DNA of 63,335 nucleotides from an uncultured Pseudomonadota bacterium (GCA_902771535.1 CACXWU010000006.1:1-63335), one strand, 5' to 3'. Shown: positions 45,089-54,542, counted from the first letter of the stretch. The notes: a model not told the origin generated them from the letters alone. Translations and numbers: made by a program.

Positions 45089-46134
45089 GCTTTTTCTCTC
45101 ACTACAGAAATTGAAACAAACAGCATGACGAAAACAAAAACGTAATTCACGTAATTAAAAATTTCGTTTTTTGCCGCGATATTCGCGAAAGCCAAAAAAC
45201 TTCCCTGTACAATTATCATATATATTACCAGAAAAGCGATTCTCGAATAAGTAATTTTCCGAACATACGGCGCCAATCCCACCAAAAAGAAGGCCATCAA
45301 AGAAAAAATCAGAGTCAGTAACGGAGACAAGATTTTTTGGTGAAACAGAGCCTTTTGTTCCTTGGTCTTGGAAGGATCATTGGGAATTTCCCTCATCAAT
45401 TCCGAAAGAAACTTCTCATTCGGGCGTTTTTGCACCTCGTGTATATCAAGAATTTCTCTCAAATCGTATACATATGATGAAAATCGTGTCGCGGAATTTT
45501 TGTGGCTACCAAAATCTACCTCTAGCCTCTCTCCGTTCGTGAGAGTTAGGACATTATTCGTAATCGCTCCTTTAGCAGCAAATAAGGTGCATGTTTTTTC
45601 TTTTTCTCGCGTATCAATTATGAAAATATTGCCGAAAACACATTCGCCGTAGTATTTCTGTGCATAAACAGAAAAATTTCTGCCGGAGAATATTTGCCCG
45701 GCATTTTCAGGCGGCTCAATGTTATTTTTGATGTTGAATTCCATTTGTCTGAATTCGCGCCAAGATGTCGGCGAAATATATGCGTTGCTCACATACAAAT
45801 ATCCGCAAATAATCAAAGCCAATTCCAGCAAAGGAGTAAGTAATTTTTGCGGCGCAATACCCGATGACTGAAGTACAACGATTTGATTGGATTCCGCCAG
45901 CCGATGATAGACAAATCCGGCGGATATCGCCAACGTGATGGGCAATAAAAATGCGATAATATCAACGGATAAAAAAGAGGTCAGGCGGAAAAATCTCGAT
46001 AGGCTCAAATTGTTATTGAGTAACTCCAAATACTTGGAAGACTGAACTATCCAAGTACAAAAAGCCAAAGCCACCGTAGAATATACTGTAGTTCTGAAAA
46101 TTCTGAAAAATATCAACCTAGCTAAAATGTTCAT
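45085..46134 (-). CDS. lptF: LPS export permease LptF
   Basis: A 349-residue YjgP/YjgQ-family protein with the same layout as LptG: helices near 10-30, 45-75 and 95-115, a periplasmic domain, and three helices near the end. The segment VVLQSSGIAPQKLLTPLLELAL matches the family coupling region (key part SSGIAPQKLL). ATG 46134 is preferred to 46173 since GGAAG precedes it and the first helix then starts as in homologues. First gene of lptF-lptG-lptD; tRNA-Cys lies just upstream on the same strand. Confidence 0.87.
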   Translation of the reverse strand: MNILARLIFFRIFRTTVYSTVALAFCTWIVQSSKYLELLNNNLSLSRFFRLTSFLSVDIIAFLLPITLAISAGFVYHRLAESNQIVVLQSSGIAPQKLLTPLLELALIICGYLYVSNAYISPTSWREFRQMEFNIKNNIEPPENAGQIFSGRNFSVYAQKYYGECVFGNIFIIDTREKEKTCTLFAAKGAITNNVLTLTNGERLEVDFGSHKNSATRFSSYVYDLREILDIHEVQKRPNEKFLSELMREIPNDPSKTKEQKALFHQKILSPLLTLIFSLMAFFLVGLAPYVRKITYSRIAFLVIYMIIVQGSFLAFANIAAKNEIFNYVNYVFVFVMLFVSISVVREKA

Positions 46135-46187
46135 TCCTCTTCCGGATATCACAAAGTCCCGATATCTCAACAAGTTAGAATCTAAGA

Positions 46188-46261
46188 TGGAGGTCGAGAC
46201 CGGAATCGGACCGATCTACAAGGATTTGCAGTCCTCTGCATAACCACTCTGCCACTCGACC
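46188..46261 (-). tRNA. tRNA-Cys (anticodon GCA)
   Basis: Minus-strand cloverleaf with acceptor GGTCGAG/CTCGACC, an anticodon loop CTGCAAA carrying GCA (cysteine), a T arm with GGTCCGATTCC and an encoded CCA. Confidence 0.95.
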
Positions 46262-46305
46262 TAACCGAAGTACAATTTATATATATTCCGAGCAAAGGTC
46301 AATAG

Positions 46306-46335
46306 GTTAAAGCGTGTTCAAGCGCGAACTTTAAC
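46306..46335. other. Hairpin in the cold-shock gene leader region
   Basis: GTTAAAG (46306-46312) pairs perfectly with CTTTAAC (46329-46335), with a possible inner CGTG/CGCG stem. It lies between tRNA-Cys and the cold-shock gene; role unknown. Confidence 0.35.
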
Positions 46336-46449
46336 AATTTATTAACAATATTTCAAAAAAAAATGCATGGAATTAACTTTATGTAAAAGTTTTCGCGATA
46401 CGATGAAACCAATAGATAGTTAGTTAGATGTTAGTGTGGATATATAAAG

Positions 46450-46908
46450 ATGAGCAACGAGCGTACAACAGAAATGACTGGAACAGTGAAGTGGTTTAAT
46501 CAATACAAAGGTTATGGTTTCGTTGAAATAGAAGGTATTCCGGAAGATGTTTTCCTCCATTTTTCCATTGTGGATGGATCAAGTATCAAAGATTTAGCGA
46601 AAAATGACGTGATAATTTGTTCAGTGCAAAAATCAGATAAAGGATATCAGATTATGAAGATAAAAAAGGTGATTTCGCACAGCAAATATCCTTTAAGCAA
46701 AGATACCAGCAAAGTTTCTGCTATAGTGAAATGGTTTAATCCGTCGAAGGGGTTCGGGTTCGCACAGCTTCGCTCAGGCGAGGACGTATTTATTCACGCT
46801 GGCCTTCTGAAAAAATTGAATTTGAAAGAACTTGAGCCAAATAAAAAAGTAAAACTGATGGTTCGACATACAAACATGGGTTACGAAGCGCTGGATATAT
46901 TGGAATGA
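46450..46908 (+). CDS. Protein with two cold-shock domains
   Basis: A 152-residue RNA/DNA-binding protein made of two cold-shock domains. Domain 1 (about 9-73) has GTVKWFNQYKGYGFVEIE and DVFLHFS; domain 2 (about 88-152) has AIVKWFNPSKGFGFAQL and DVFIHAGLL, both holding the RNP1 (K-G-Y/F-G-F) and RNP2 (D-V-F-x-H) motifs. Double-domain Csp proteins are typical of alphaproteobacteria. Such proteins melt RNA structure and act as antiterminators or chaperones. The ribosome site is weak, and the roughly 190-base leader contains a 7-bp hairpin. Confidence 0.93.
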   Translation: MSNERTTEMTGTVKWFNQYKGYGFVEIEGIPEDVFLHFSIVDGSSIKDLAKNDVIICSVQKSDKGYQIMKIKKVISHSKYPLSKDTSKVSAIVKWFNPSKGFGFAQLRSGEDVFIHAGLLKKLNLKELEPNKKVKLMVRHTNMGYEALDILE

Positions 46909-47099
46909 AATTTTCCCTTCAATAGGTAAATTCAGAATATCTCATGACGACACTATCAATAAGGTCAGGCGTTACGAAAATTTTAAATTCTGTAAAGGAG
47001 AAAATCGGGTAAGGTAAAACATGCTCAATCCGACAAGTTGAGGTAATGACAGACCTCATCTGAAAATTTTCCAACAAACAAATAAAAAATTTGCATATT

Positions 47100-47130
47100 T
47101 TAACAATTGAGACTATCTTTTTTGTATAAT
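47100..47130 (+). promoter_or_regulatory. Promoter candidate for the ankyrin gene at 47163
   Basis: TTAACA (47100-47105) and a perfect TATAAT (47125-47130), 19 bases apart; the start codon is 33 bases beyond the -10 box. Confidence 0.45.
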
Positions 47131-47162
47131 TAATGGTACTTCGAAGAAAAAGGGTGTACAAA

Positions 47163-48536
47163 ATGAAATTAGGAATCAGGAGTTGGATAGGTAGTTGCTC
47201 GCTTTTAGCGTTGCTGTATATCAGTGATGCGGGGGCAACTGATTATATGTCAAATACCGAGGGAGCAAATCATCTCGGAAGGTCGAGTCAAGTTAGTTCA
47301 AGCTATCGAAGTATAGATGCTTCTTCGCGTGAAGAAAATAATGCTAATGAGAGGCAACGGGCGATTACTGATGATGAGAAAGAGCAATTAAAGGAATTGT
47401 TTTATGCGGATGATTTTGATCTCGAAAAGATTGAGAATTTTTTAAAAGACAAAGGAATAGATTTCGGTTTAAATAAAACCAAAGGTTCGGAGGAGATTAC
47501 TATCGCCGCGGGGTTAGGAAATCCAGATCTGGTAAGGTTATTGATGAATTATGGAGCGGACATTAATGCCAACAAGCATCCTCTGGGTAGGTTGTCTCCT
47601 TTGCGTGCTGTGGTGATGGTGCCTCCTATAAACAAAAGAAATGTAGGCGCGATGAGGTGTTTAGTGGAATGTGGTGCTGATGTCGAAAATTGTGATGGGG
47701 ATAGCATTATAAGAGCAATGATAGAGCATTGGCCAAATGGATTTGGTAAAGAGGATATTGAATTCATGGTAAAGCATGGAGCGGATATCAATAAAGCGGA
47801 TTCTAAAGGAAATACTCCTCTCATAATTGCTTCTTCGAAAGAATTGGATAAGGGAGAAAATTTGATCAAGTGCTTGATTGATAATGGAGCGGATATCAAT
47901 AAAGCGGATTCTGAAGGAAATACTCCTCTCATAATTGCTTCTTCGAAAGAATTGGATAAGGGAGAAGATTTGATCAAGTGTTTGATTGATAATGGAGCGG
48001 ATATCAATAAAGCGGATTCTAAAGGAAATACTCCTCTCATAGTTGCTTCTTCGAAGGGTTGTTTTGGGACAGTGAAGCTATTGTTGAGTATGAGGAATGT
48101 TGAAAATACGATATTTTTATTAACCGCTTGTAGGAATAAACATCCGTTAAGTACAGAACAGATAGTTTCGCGTACTAAGACTCTAGTGAATATAAACGCT
48201 CGAAATAAGAAAGGAAAGACTGCTCTGGATTTTGCTCAGGAAAAATTAGATTGGGCTCAGAAAGAACTAAAGAAAGAAATAAATAAAGAACAGTTCAGGG
48301 TGGATTGGCGTAAAAAAGAAATAGGTAAATTGCAAGATAAAGCTGAAGACCGTAAAAAAGCTCTGAAAGATGAAATAAATCAAAAAAATAAAGAAATCGA
48401 GCGAATAAAAGAAACTATTAAAGGAATTGAAAAAACTTACGATATCCTCCTTAGACATGGAGCAAAGACCAAGGAGAAAATAAACCTGGAGCTGAGAGAT
48501 ATCTACTTTAACGATGCAGTCAGTATTTTATCATGA
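47163..48536 (+). CDS. Secreted ankyrin-repeat protein with recent repeat expansion
   Basis: A 457-residue protein with a signal peptide (IRSWIGSCSLLALLYISDAGA, about 1-26), an acidic helical stretch and then ankyrin repeats: LVRLLMNYGADINANKH, MRCLVECGADVENCD, then three nearly identical 36-residue units around GADINKADS(K/E)GNTPLI(I/V)AS, and a last repeat before a strongly charged coiled coil (about 365-430). A final LRHGAKTKEK is ankyrin-like. The AGGGTG site supports ATG 47163; an in-frame start at 47133 overlaps the promoter region. Likely exported; host target unknown. Confidence 0.82.
   Translation: MKLGIRSWIGSCSLLALLYISDAGATDYMSNTEGANHLGRSSQVSSSYRSIDASSREENNANERQRAITDDEKEQLKELFYADDFDLEKIENFLKDKGIDFGLNKTKGSEEITIAAGLGNPDLVRLLMNYGADINANKHPLGRLSPLRAVVMVPPINKRNVGAMRCLVECGADVENCDGDSIIRAMIEHWPNGFGKEDIEFMVKHGADINKADSKGNTPLIIASSKELDKGENLIKCLIDNGADINKADSEGNTPLIIASSKELDKGEDLIKCLIDNGADINKADSKGNTPLIVASSKGCFGTVKLLLSMRNVENTIFLLTACRNKHPLSTEQIVSRTKTLVNINARNKKGKTALDFAQEKLDWAQKELKKEINKEQFRVDWRKKEIGKLQDKAEDRKKALKDEINQKNKEIERIKETIKGIEKTYDILLRHGAKTKEKINLELRDIYFNDAVSILS
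47778..48090 (+). repeat. Three 108-bp ankyrin-coding repeats
   Basis: The string gcggatatcaataaagcgga starts at 47781, 47889 and 47997, an exact 108-base period; copies differ at only a few bases. Identity at silent sites shows recent unequal crossing-over or slippage in the ankyrin gene. Confidence 0.88.
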
Positions 48537-48653
48537 TGTCTTGCTAAGGTGAGTCTATCGGAGCAAAATTCCAAATCAAAATAGAGATGAGGTCTTGTGC
48601 TTTTTTATTCAGATGTTTTCGTGACGGGAAAGGATGGAAGACGTCGCTTTGTC

Positions 48654-49460
48654 TTATCCTCTGTTCAAAGTTACGATATTTTTTCGAGTGGGATGTAGTT
48701 TCTGAGGGGAAATATTGAAAACAAAAAACTCTTTGATTTTTCGGAATCCGATTCTTCGATACACCCGTTCGCCGGATTTGGTCGCAGTAAGAACTCCCAT
48801 CTGACAATTGTGCTCATCGTGCGCGTAAAAAAGCGCATGACGGACCATGCTCGTCGCGATGCCCATCTTTCTGAACTCGGGCAGAGTCGTGACGTCCCAT
48901 ACGCCGGCGACATCTGCGTGTAAAAACAGAGCTCCAGTGGCTACGGGCTGATGATTGACGTACCCGATGAACAACTTAAGTGAAGACTGCTTTTCGAGAA
49001 TAAACGGAGATGCTGAAAGATAAAATTGCTCTATCGAATTTTTGTCGGCAGGAATTATTTTTCCGTAAACCTCAATGAAATCTCGTAATGAAATCAAATC
49101 CGTGACTTGAGATATATGTAAAATTTTGCAATCTGAAATCTTGCTCATCTTTGTTATATCCGCATACATTCCCGATTCAATTTCGGGGTTTTGAAGTCCG
49201 AATTTTTCAAGTTTTTGTTTTTCATGATTATTTCCAAATCCAACCCACAATGCAAACGGAAGACCATGAAAAGAATTTGCAATATATTCCAAATCAGTGC
49301 CGGAATCTGTTAAACATGCCACGTTGAACATATCGCACGGAATTTCTGTGTTCACGAGAACCGAATTCTTGTTTTGCAACACATTCATTTTCATGCAGCT
49401 CGGAATATAAGTTAATTTTCCCAAAACATTTGTGTCTAACTGAGCAGAAATATTTTTCAT
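48654..49460 (-). CDS. GNAT-family N-acetyltransferase
   Basis: A 268-residue protein with a C-terminal GNAT domain (about 155-250): FIGYVNHQPVATGALFL, the strand VWDVTTLPEFR and the acetyl-CoA loop RKMGIATSMV (R-x-x-G-x-(A/G) motif), then a VLTATKSGERVYRRIGF stretch typical of the final strand and helix. The first 140 residues are a divergent second GNAT-like half with no motif. The substrate is unknown. It is convergent with the ankyrin gene and divergent from the secreted gene at 49627. Confidence 0.8.
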   Translation of the reverse strand: MKNISAQLDTNVLGKLTYIPSCMKMNVLQNKNSVLVNTEIPCDMFNVACLTDSGTDLEYIANSFHGLPFALWVGFGNNHEKQKLEKFGLQNPEIESGMYADITKMSKISDCKILHISQVTDLISLRDFIEVYGKIIPADKNSIEQFYLSASPFILEKQSSLKLFIGYVNHQPVATGALFLHADVAGVWDVTTLPEFRKMGIATSMVRHALFYAHDEHNCQMGVLTATKSGERVYRRIGFRKIKEFFVFNISPQKLHPTRKNIVTLNRG

Positions 49461-49626
49461 ATCAGAGGTTAATCATCCTTTTTCTGTGTCAGAAATTATC
49501 AAAAAAAAGTGAAAAAGGCAATTGAATGTCAATTTTGTACGTGATACACGTTTACTAAGATAGTTTTTGTAGTTTTGTACCGAAAATTGAAAAAGTTTGT
49601 GTGTATTGAAATATAGGGAGAAAGAT

Positions 49627-50397
49627 ATGAAAAAAATAATAATTTTGGCGAATTTAATGATCTCGATGATGGGCTCGTGTGAGATGTGCGGTTTCAATGA
49701 GATGGAACAGGGTCGCTATAGTGTAAATTTTCAAAATATAGAACAGTGCAGACGATCAATAGAGAAATCAGCAGTTATTGATCCGAGGGAAATATTGCCG
49801 AGATCGTCATCGGAATGTTCATCAACAAATGAAGTTTCGTTAGCGATGGCGCAGGATGAGAGAAAGCATATTTTTTCGAAAGGAAGCTTAACTAAGGTTT
49901 GCTTCGACAAAGTTGTAGCGATCAATAATCGACTCAACGATTGGAGACAAAAGCATCCTTCCATCATAAAGTATGCGAAAGATGCCGTGAAAGTCGGAAT
50001 AGGAGTCGCTCGTAGATATTTTGGATTAAATCGAGTGCAAAAATTGTTTCAAAAAGTCGGAGGGAAATTTATTAAATCAACACTTGGTATAGTTAAAAAT
50101 TCCGATGTAGGAGAAATTTTAACCAACCGACTGACTCAACAAGGCTACTCCGCACAAGAAGTATATGAATATGTTGGTGCTATTCAAGGACTTGCAGGAA
50201 AATTATTTTCGGTGTCGGACATATTACTGACTGATGGAGATCCTTTCACTATTACGAAGAATCTGGCGAAATCTGTTGTAACCGATTTTTTGGTCAAACA
50301 AGGTTATTCTAAAAGCAGTGCGGGCAAATGTGTCGATATTGTTTTTACGGTTGGAAGAACATTAGTTAATAATAGAGCACATCTGGTTAATCACTAA
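49627..50397 (+). CDS. Secreted protein of unknown function
   Basis: A 256-residue protein with a short signal peptide (KKIIILANLMISMMGSC; a lipobox is not clear). The mature part has a disordered Ser-rich segment (about 45-80) and a helical C-terminal half in which two stretches look alike: LTQQGYSAQEVYEYVGAIQG and LVKQGYSKSSAGKCVDIVFT, an internal duplication of about 70 residues. No known domain. AGGGAG before ATG 49627 decides the start. A GC-rich inverted repeat (CCCCG...CGGGG, about 50412-50432) after the stop is a possible terminator without a good T-run. Confidence 0.6.
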   Translation: MKKIIILANLMISMMGSCEMCGFNEMEQGRYSVNFQNIEQCRRSIEKSAVIDPREILPRSSSECSSTNEVSLAMAQDERKHIFSKGSLTKVCFDKVVAINNRLNDWRQKHPSIIKYAKDAVKVGIGVARRYFGLNRVQKLFQKVGGKFIKSTLGIVKNSDVGEILTNRLTQQGYSAQEVYEYVGAIQGLAGKLFSVSDILLTDGDPFTITKNLAKSVVTDFLVKQGYSKSSAGKCVDIVFTVGRTLVNNRAHLVNH

Positions 50398-50592
50398 AGG
50401 TGTGGTAATTCCCCGCCGCTTGCGACGGGGCTCCTTTATTGCTCGGTAAGTAGTTGTTGTTGGAGAATATTAAATTTATCTAGACAGTTGTCCGGAAATT
50501 CGCCTTGTCATCTATTTCAAAACCTCCATTTTACGTACTTTTCCTACTGAAAAATTCATAATTAACATTATATATAAATCGTAAGATGTTGG

Positions 50593-51413
50593 GTGAAAAA
50601 AGATATGAGGTTTCTAATCTTGTCAATTGCGGTCATTCTGTTATTGTCTGATGTTTTTGCAAAAAATCAAACAAAAATAGATGCCGAGCTTGTTAAATTG
50701 ATAGAAGAAAACAAGCAAACTGAATTGCGGGACTTTCTCAAGAGAAAAAAGCAGTCAATTGATGCGAAAAATGTTGCTTTGCGGCTGGCTGTAGAAAAAA
50801 ATCGCGTAAAAATAGCGTGCATGTTGATAAATAATGGAGCTAATCCTCGTATAAAAGATGAGAACGGAATTACTTCGTTAATGATAGCCGCTATCAACAA
50901 TTATCCGAGCATGGTCAGACTTCTTATGAAAATGGAAGGAGATTGAAGAATAAAAGATAATAATGGAAATTATGCGGTAACTCACGCCATTCTCCGCAAC
51001 AATATGGAAGCTTACAATGAATTGTGGGCCTTCAAACCATGTGGACTTCCCCGGAAACAACATATGGCGGAAATTTTAATATCCACTCTTGAACTAAATC
51101 GTCCTGAAATGGCGAAGATTCTTATTGATAATCGATTTCAGTTCATTCCCAAGGACGATATATCGAAAGCATTAATAATAGCAACTCGCAAAGGATATTT
51201 CGATGTTGTAAAGCTGCTGATAGAAAAAGGCGCAGATGTTAACGCAAGAAACAAAATAAGCGAAACAGCTTTGATTCAGGCGTTGAAAAAAGACGTTTTG
51301 CTATAGCGAAATTACTCTTAAGCAACGGTGCGGATATTTGGGTGAAAGATCGCCGAGGAAATTATGCCATACTTCTCTTCATAAAAAACATATTTGCGAT
51401 TTTACAGTCATGA
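50593..51413 (+). pseudogene. Secreted ankyrin-repeat protein, broken
   Basis: The first part (signal peptide MRFLILSIAVILLLSDVFA, then ACMLINNGANPRIKDENGIT) runs to an in-frame TGA at 50944. Reading on in the same frame gives more ankyrin sequence (RIKDNNGNYAVTHAI, then AKILIDNRF, VVKLLIEKGADVNARNK) to 51306. There a run of six A (51286-51291) carries a frameshift: the next frame continues AIAKLLLSNGADIWVKDRRGNYA to a TGA at 51411. One nonsense mutation plus one homopolymer shift in a single repeat array mark a pseudogene of what was a protein of about 270 residues. A GTG at 50593 or ATG at 50605 was the start. Confidence 0.82.
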
Positions 51414-51444
51414 GACGGAAAAATTCAACGCAAAACTCCGACAG

Positions 51445-53346
51445 TTACCTCAAAATCTCGATATCTTCCTCCGACAGTTCCCGCAAAAAGCGCGACGGAG
51501 GATTGTTTTGCCACTGGTTGTGAACTCTTCGGTTTAGAACGAAACTGATGAAAGCGCGTTTTTTTGCGCGGGTCAGTCCGACATATGCTAAGCGGCGCTC
51601 CTCTTCCAGATTATCCTCTTGTAAACACAGATTGTGCGGAAAAACGCCTTCCTCCCAGCCGGCGAGGAACACATTTTCGAATTCCAAACCCTTTGCGCTG
51701 TGCAAAGTCATGATGGAAACCAGATCTTCGGACACATTCCGCGGAGAATCCATCACTAAACTAACATGCTCCATAAAGGTCGGCAGATCGGGAAAGTCTT
51801 CCAGCGCAGTAGTCAGCTCCTTCAAATTCTCGATTCTTCCCTCCGCTTCCGTCGTTTTTTCCTGACTCAACATCTGCTGATATCCCGTCGCGGTGATTAT
51901 GAATTTTGCGATTTCGGATGGATTTGCGTCCTTTCTTTCAGTTATGGATTCGATTAATTTCGTGAAAGCTTCAACAGATATTTTCACGCTCGGGCGCAGA
52001 AGATTTTCGCGCGCCATGTCTTTTGCAGCTTGGAATAACGAAACATTATGATCTCTGGAATATTCATAGAATTTAGAAACAGCCGATGCGCCAATGCCTC
52101 TTTTCGGAGTATTGATAACTCGCTCGAAAGCCAGGCTGTCGTTCGGTTGGTAAACCAATCTCATATAGGCGACGATGTCTTTGATCTCCTGACGATCGTA
52201 GAATTTCAGCCCGCCAACGACTTTGTAGGGAATTCCGTAGGCGATGAAACGATCTTCGAATTCTCGTGTTTGATACCCCGCGCGCACCAGTACCGCCATC
52301 GCTCCGTAGTCGTCGTTTTCGAATCTTTTCAGATTTTCAATTTGGTCTGCAACGAACCGTGCCTCATCAAATCCATTGTACAATCTTTTGATTTTTACTT
52401 TTTCGCCGACGCCGTCTTCCGTCCAAATTTTCTTTCCCAAACGGCCTTGATTGTTTGAAATCAAGCTGGATGCCGCTCCTAAAATATACCCGCCGGAGCG
52501 ATAGTTTCTTTCCAGTCGAACGATTTTCGCATTGATGAAATCTTTTTCGAACCGCAAGATATTTCCGACTTCAGCTCCGCGCCAACTATATATAGATTGA
52601 TCGTCATCGCCGACACAGCACAACCCCTCTCCAAGCGGAGAAAGCAGTCGCAGCCAAATATATTGCGCCATGTTCGTATCTTGATACTCATCGACCAAAA
52701 TGTATTTGAATTGATCACGATAATGACGTAGTACGTCCGGGAAATTCTTGAAAATCCTGATCACATTAAGCAAAAGGTCACCGAAATCCATCGAATCGTA
52801 GCATTCCAGTCTTTCCTGATAAATTTTGTAAACCTGAGCTTCCATCATTCCTCGATCGATGCGCGAATCGTCGTATCTGTAACCCTTGTCCTTCCACAGG
52901 CCGATTCGGTTTACGATTCCGTTGACTGATTTCTTTTCAAGATTCAATTCTTTCACAATTTGTCGGACTAATTTCGTTTGATCATCGGCATCGATGATAG
53001 TGAAATCTTGCTTCATGCCGAGCAAATCCGCATGTTTTCGCAGAATTCTTACGCAAACGGAGTGAAAAGTTCCGAGCCACACGCCGTCCGCTCCTGCACA
53101 CAAATTGTAAAGACGCTCTTTCATTTCGCGTGCCGCTCGATTGCTGAAAGTCACTGCCAAAATCTGCGACGGAAAAGCATATCCGTTTTCGATCATGTAG
53201 GCGATTTTTGTGGTGAGGACTTTTGTCTTTCCCGTTCCCGCTCCTGACAGCACCAGAAGCGGACGATTCAAAGAAGTCACCGCCTCGTATTGCTCGGGAT
53301 TTAACGAACTTAACAAACGATCATTGATATCGTCCAAACTTTCCAT
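51445..53346 (-). CDS. UvrD/PcrA-like superfamily 1 helicase
   Basis: A 633-residue 3'-5' DNA helicase for repair and removal of proteins from DNA. Motifs in order: Q motif LNPEQYEAV, Walker A GAGTGKT, Ia TFSNRAAREM, II VDEYQDTN, III GDDDQSIYSWRGA, IV LERNYRSG, V TLHSAKGLEFENVFLAGWEEG (partial) and VI EERRLAYVGLTRAKKR. It is slightly shorter than PcrA/UvrD (about 720), lacking the usual C-terminal Tudor-like domain; the end after motif VI is only about 50 residues. ATG 53346 with AGGTAAG upstream is preferred; earlier in-frame codons reach 53469 and would overlap the divergent rpiB. The symbol uvrD or pcrA cannot be chosen safely. Confidence 0.9.
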   Translation of the reverse strand: MESLDDINDRLLSSLNPEQYEAVTSLNRPLLVLSGAGTGKTKVLTTKIAYMIENGYAFPSQILAVTFSNRAAREMKERLYNLCAGADGVWLGTFHSVCVRILRKHADLLGMKQDFTIIDADDQTKLVRQIVKELNLEKKSVNGIVNRIGLWKDKGYRYDDSRIDRGMMEAQVYKIYQERLECYDSMDFGDLLLNVIRIFKNFPDVLRHYRDQFKYILVDEYQDTNMAQYIWLRLLSPLGEGLCCVGDDDQSIYSWRGAEVGNILRFEKDFINAKIVRLERNYRSGGYILGAASSLISNNQGRLGKKIWTEDGVGEKVKIKRLYNGFDEARFVADQIENLKRFENDDYGAMAVLVRAGYQTREFEDRFIAYGIPYKVVGGLKFYDRQEIKDIVAYMRLVYQPNDSLAFERVINTPKRGIGASAVSKFYEYSRDHNVSLFQAAKDMARENLLRPSVKISVEAFTKLIESITERKDANPSEIAKFIITATGYQQMLSQEKTTEAEGRIENLKELTTALEDFPDLPTFMEHVSLVMDSPRNVSEDLVSIMTLHSAKGLEFENVFLAGWEEGVFPHNLCLQEDNLEEERRLAYVGLTRAKKRAFISFVLNRRVHNQWQNNPPSRFLRELSEEDIEILR

Positions 53347-53455
53347 AGCACTTACCTGCATGATGACAACTTTCTCAAACCGACTTCCGAATTTGAGTGT
53401 ATCATTTTCTCTGTCAAAATTGTAGTATAACTTCAGGACATTTTCGGAGGGAAGT

Positions 53456-53863
53456 TTGAGCATTTTCATAGCATCTGATCACGCAGGTTTTGAGTTAAAA
53501 GAATATTTAAAAACGCAATTCAATCTGTTGGATTTGGGGACACACAGTTCCGAATCCTGCGATTATCCCGTATTTGCGAAAAAATTGGTCGCGAGATTAA
53601 AAGACGACGACAAAGGAATTTTGATCTGCGGAACGGGAATCGGAATGTCGATCGCGGCGAACCGATTCAAAAACATCCGCGCAGCTTTGTGTTTCAATGA
53701 AGAAATGGCAAAACTCGCTCGCCAACACAATGATGCAAACATACTGGTGCTGGGAGCGAGAATCATTTCGCCCGAAACCGCTAAAACTTGCGTGGAAAAA
53801 TTTCTGTCAACCGATTTCGAGGGCGGTCGGCACCAGCGCAGATTGGAGTTAATTGACATTTAA
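53456..53863 (+). CDS. rpiB: Ribose-5-phosphate isomerase B
   Basis: A 135-residue RpiB/LacAB-family enzyme interconverting ribose-5-phosphate and ribulose-5-phosphate. Motifs: IASDHAGFELKEYL at the start, SCDYPVFAKKLV, GILICGTGIGMSIAANRFKNIRAALC (partial; catalytic Cys and GTGIG loop) and ARQHNDANILVLGARI. The start is a TTG preceded by GGAGGG, the only sensible choice since it opens the family N-terminus MSIFIASDHAG. Divergent from the helicase, and its stop overlaps an open frame leading to nusB. Confidence 0.95.
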   Translation: MSIFIASDHAGFELKEYLKTQFNLLDLGTHSSESCDYPVFAKKLVARLKDDDKGILICGTGIGMSIAANRFKNIRAALCFNEEMAKLARQHNDANILVLGARIISPETAKTCVEKFLSTDFEGGRHQRRLELIDI

Positions 53864-53918
53864 TGTTTGCAATTTTTCAAAACTGCGATATATTCCTGAC
53901 GTAAGTGTTGGATTCGGG

Positions 53919-54389
53919 ATGACAATGCAGGAAAAAATTCGAAAGTCAAAGAGTGGTTTAAGAGGGTTGACGAGGCTTTATGCCGTACAGGTTATGTATC
54001 GGTCAGAGTTCGAAAAAAAACCGATGGACAAAATTTTGGCGGAAGCAAAGTACGATCCGAAAATCCTACTTAGTGAGGAAATTTTTCTCAACGAAATCGA
54101 TGCTGAGTTTTTTACGGAGTTGCTAACAAAGACACAGAATCATCGAGATGAAATAGACAAATTGATTGAAAAAAATGTTGCGGATAATTGGGAATTTTCC
54201 CGTTTCGATAAGGTGATGCAAGCGTTGCTTCGATTGGGAGTTTGTGAAATTGTTTTTTTTAAAGATGTGCCTGCAAATGTAGTCTTTAATGAATATATCG
54301 AGATCGCAAAATCCTTTTTCAAAAAGGGAGAAGTATCATTCGTCAACGGAATATTAAACTCGATATTTAAGCAGCAAAAATCCGTATAA
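53919..54389 (+). CDS. nusB: Transcription antitermination protein NusB
   Basis: A 156-residue all-helical protein that, with NusE, binds boxA in rRNA transcripts and prevents early termination. Family landmarks are GLTRLYAVQVMYRSEF at the start, a WEFSRFDKVMQALLRLGVCEI helix (partial) and VPANVVFNEYIEIAKSF followed by FVNGILNSI at the end. Start ATG 53919 or 53925; the frame opens at 53853 inside rpiB. In many alphaproteobacteria nusB follows ribH; here it follows rpiB. Confidence 0.9.
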   Translation: MTMQEKIRKSKSGLRGLTRLYAVQVMYRSEFEKKPMDKILAEAKYDPKILLSEEIFLNEIDAEFFTELLTKTQNHRDEIDKLIEKNVADNWEFSRFDKVMQALLRLGVCEIVFFKDVPANVVFNEYIEIAKSFFKKGEVSFVNGILNSIFKQQKSV

Positions 54390-54445
54390 ACTTTCTCTTT
54401 ACTATTGACCTTTCACGGTAAAACAGTTAAAAAAGCAAAGTGTGT

Positions 54446-54523
54446 GGCGAGTGTAGCTCAATTGGCTAGAGCGCCAGATTGTGGCCCTGGAGGTCGCTGG
54501 TTCAATTCCAGTCACTCGCCCCA
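54446..54523 (+). tRNA. tRNA-His (anticodon GTG)
   Basis: Plus-strand cloverleaf: acceptor GCGAGTG with CACTCGC, anticodon loop TTGTGGC carrying GTG (histidine), T arm GGTTCAATTCC and encoded CCA. The extra G at 54446 opposite the discriminator C gives the G(-1) that histidyl-tRNA synthetase needs. Confidence 0.97.
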
Positions 54524-54542
54524 TTTAGTTTTGGAGAAAGAA

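Noticed and set aside
50944-50946. TGA in the ankyrin frame might be read as tryptophan or another amino acid
   Set aside because: Other genes here end cleanly with TGA (for example yacG and nearby genes) and use TGG for Trp. The same frame also carries a frameshift, so a pseudogene is simpler than a recoded stop.
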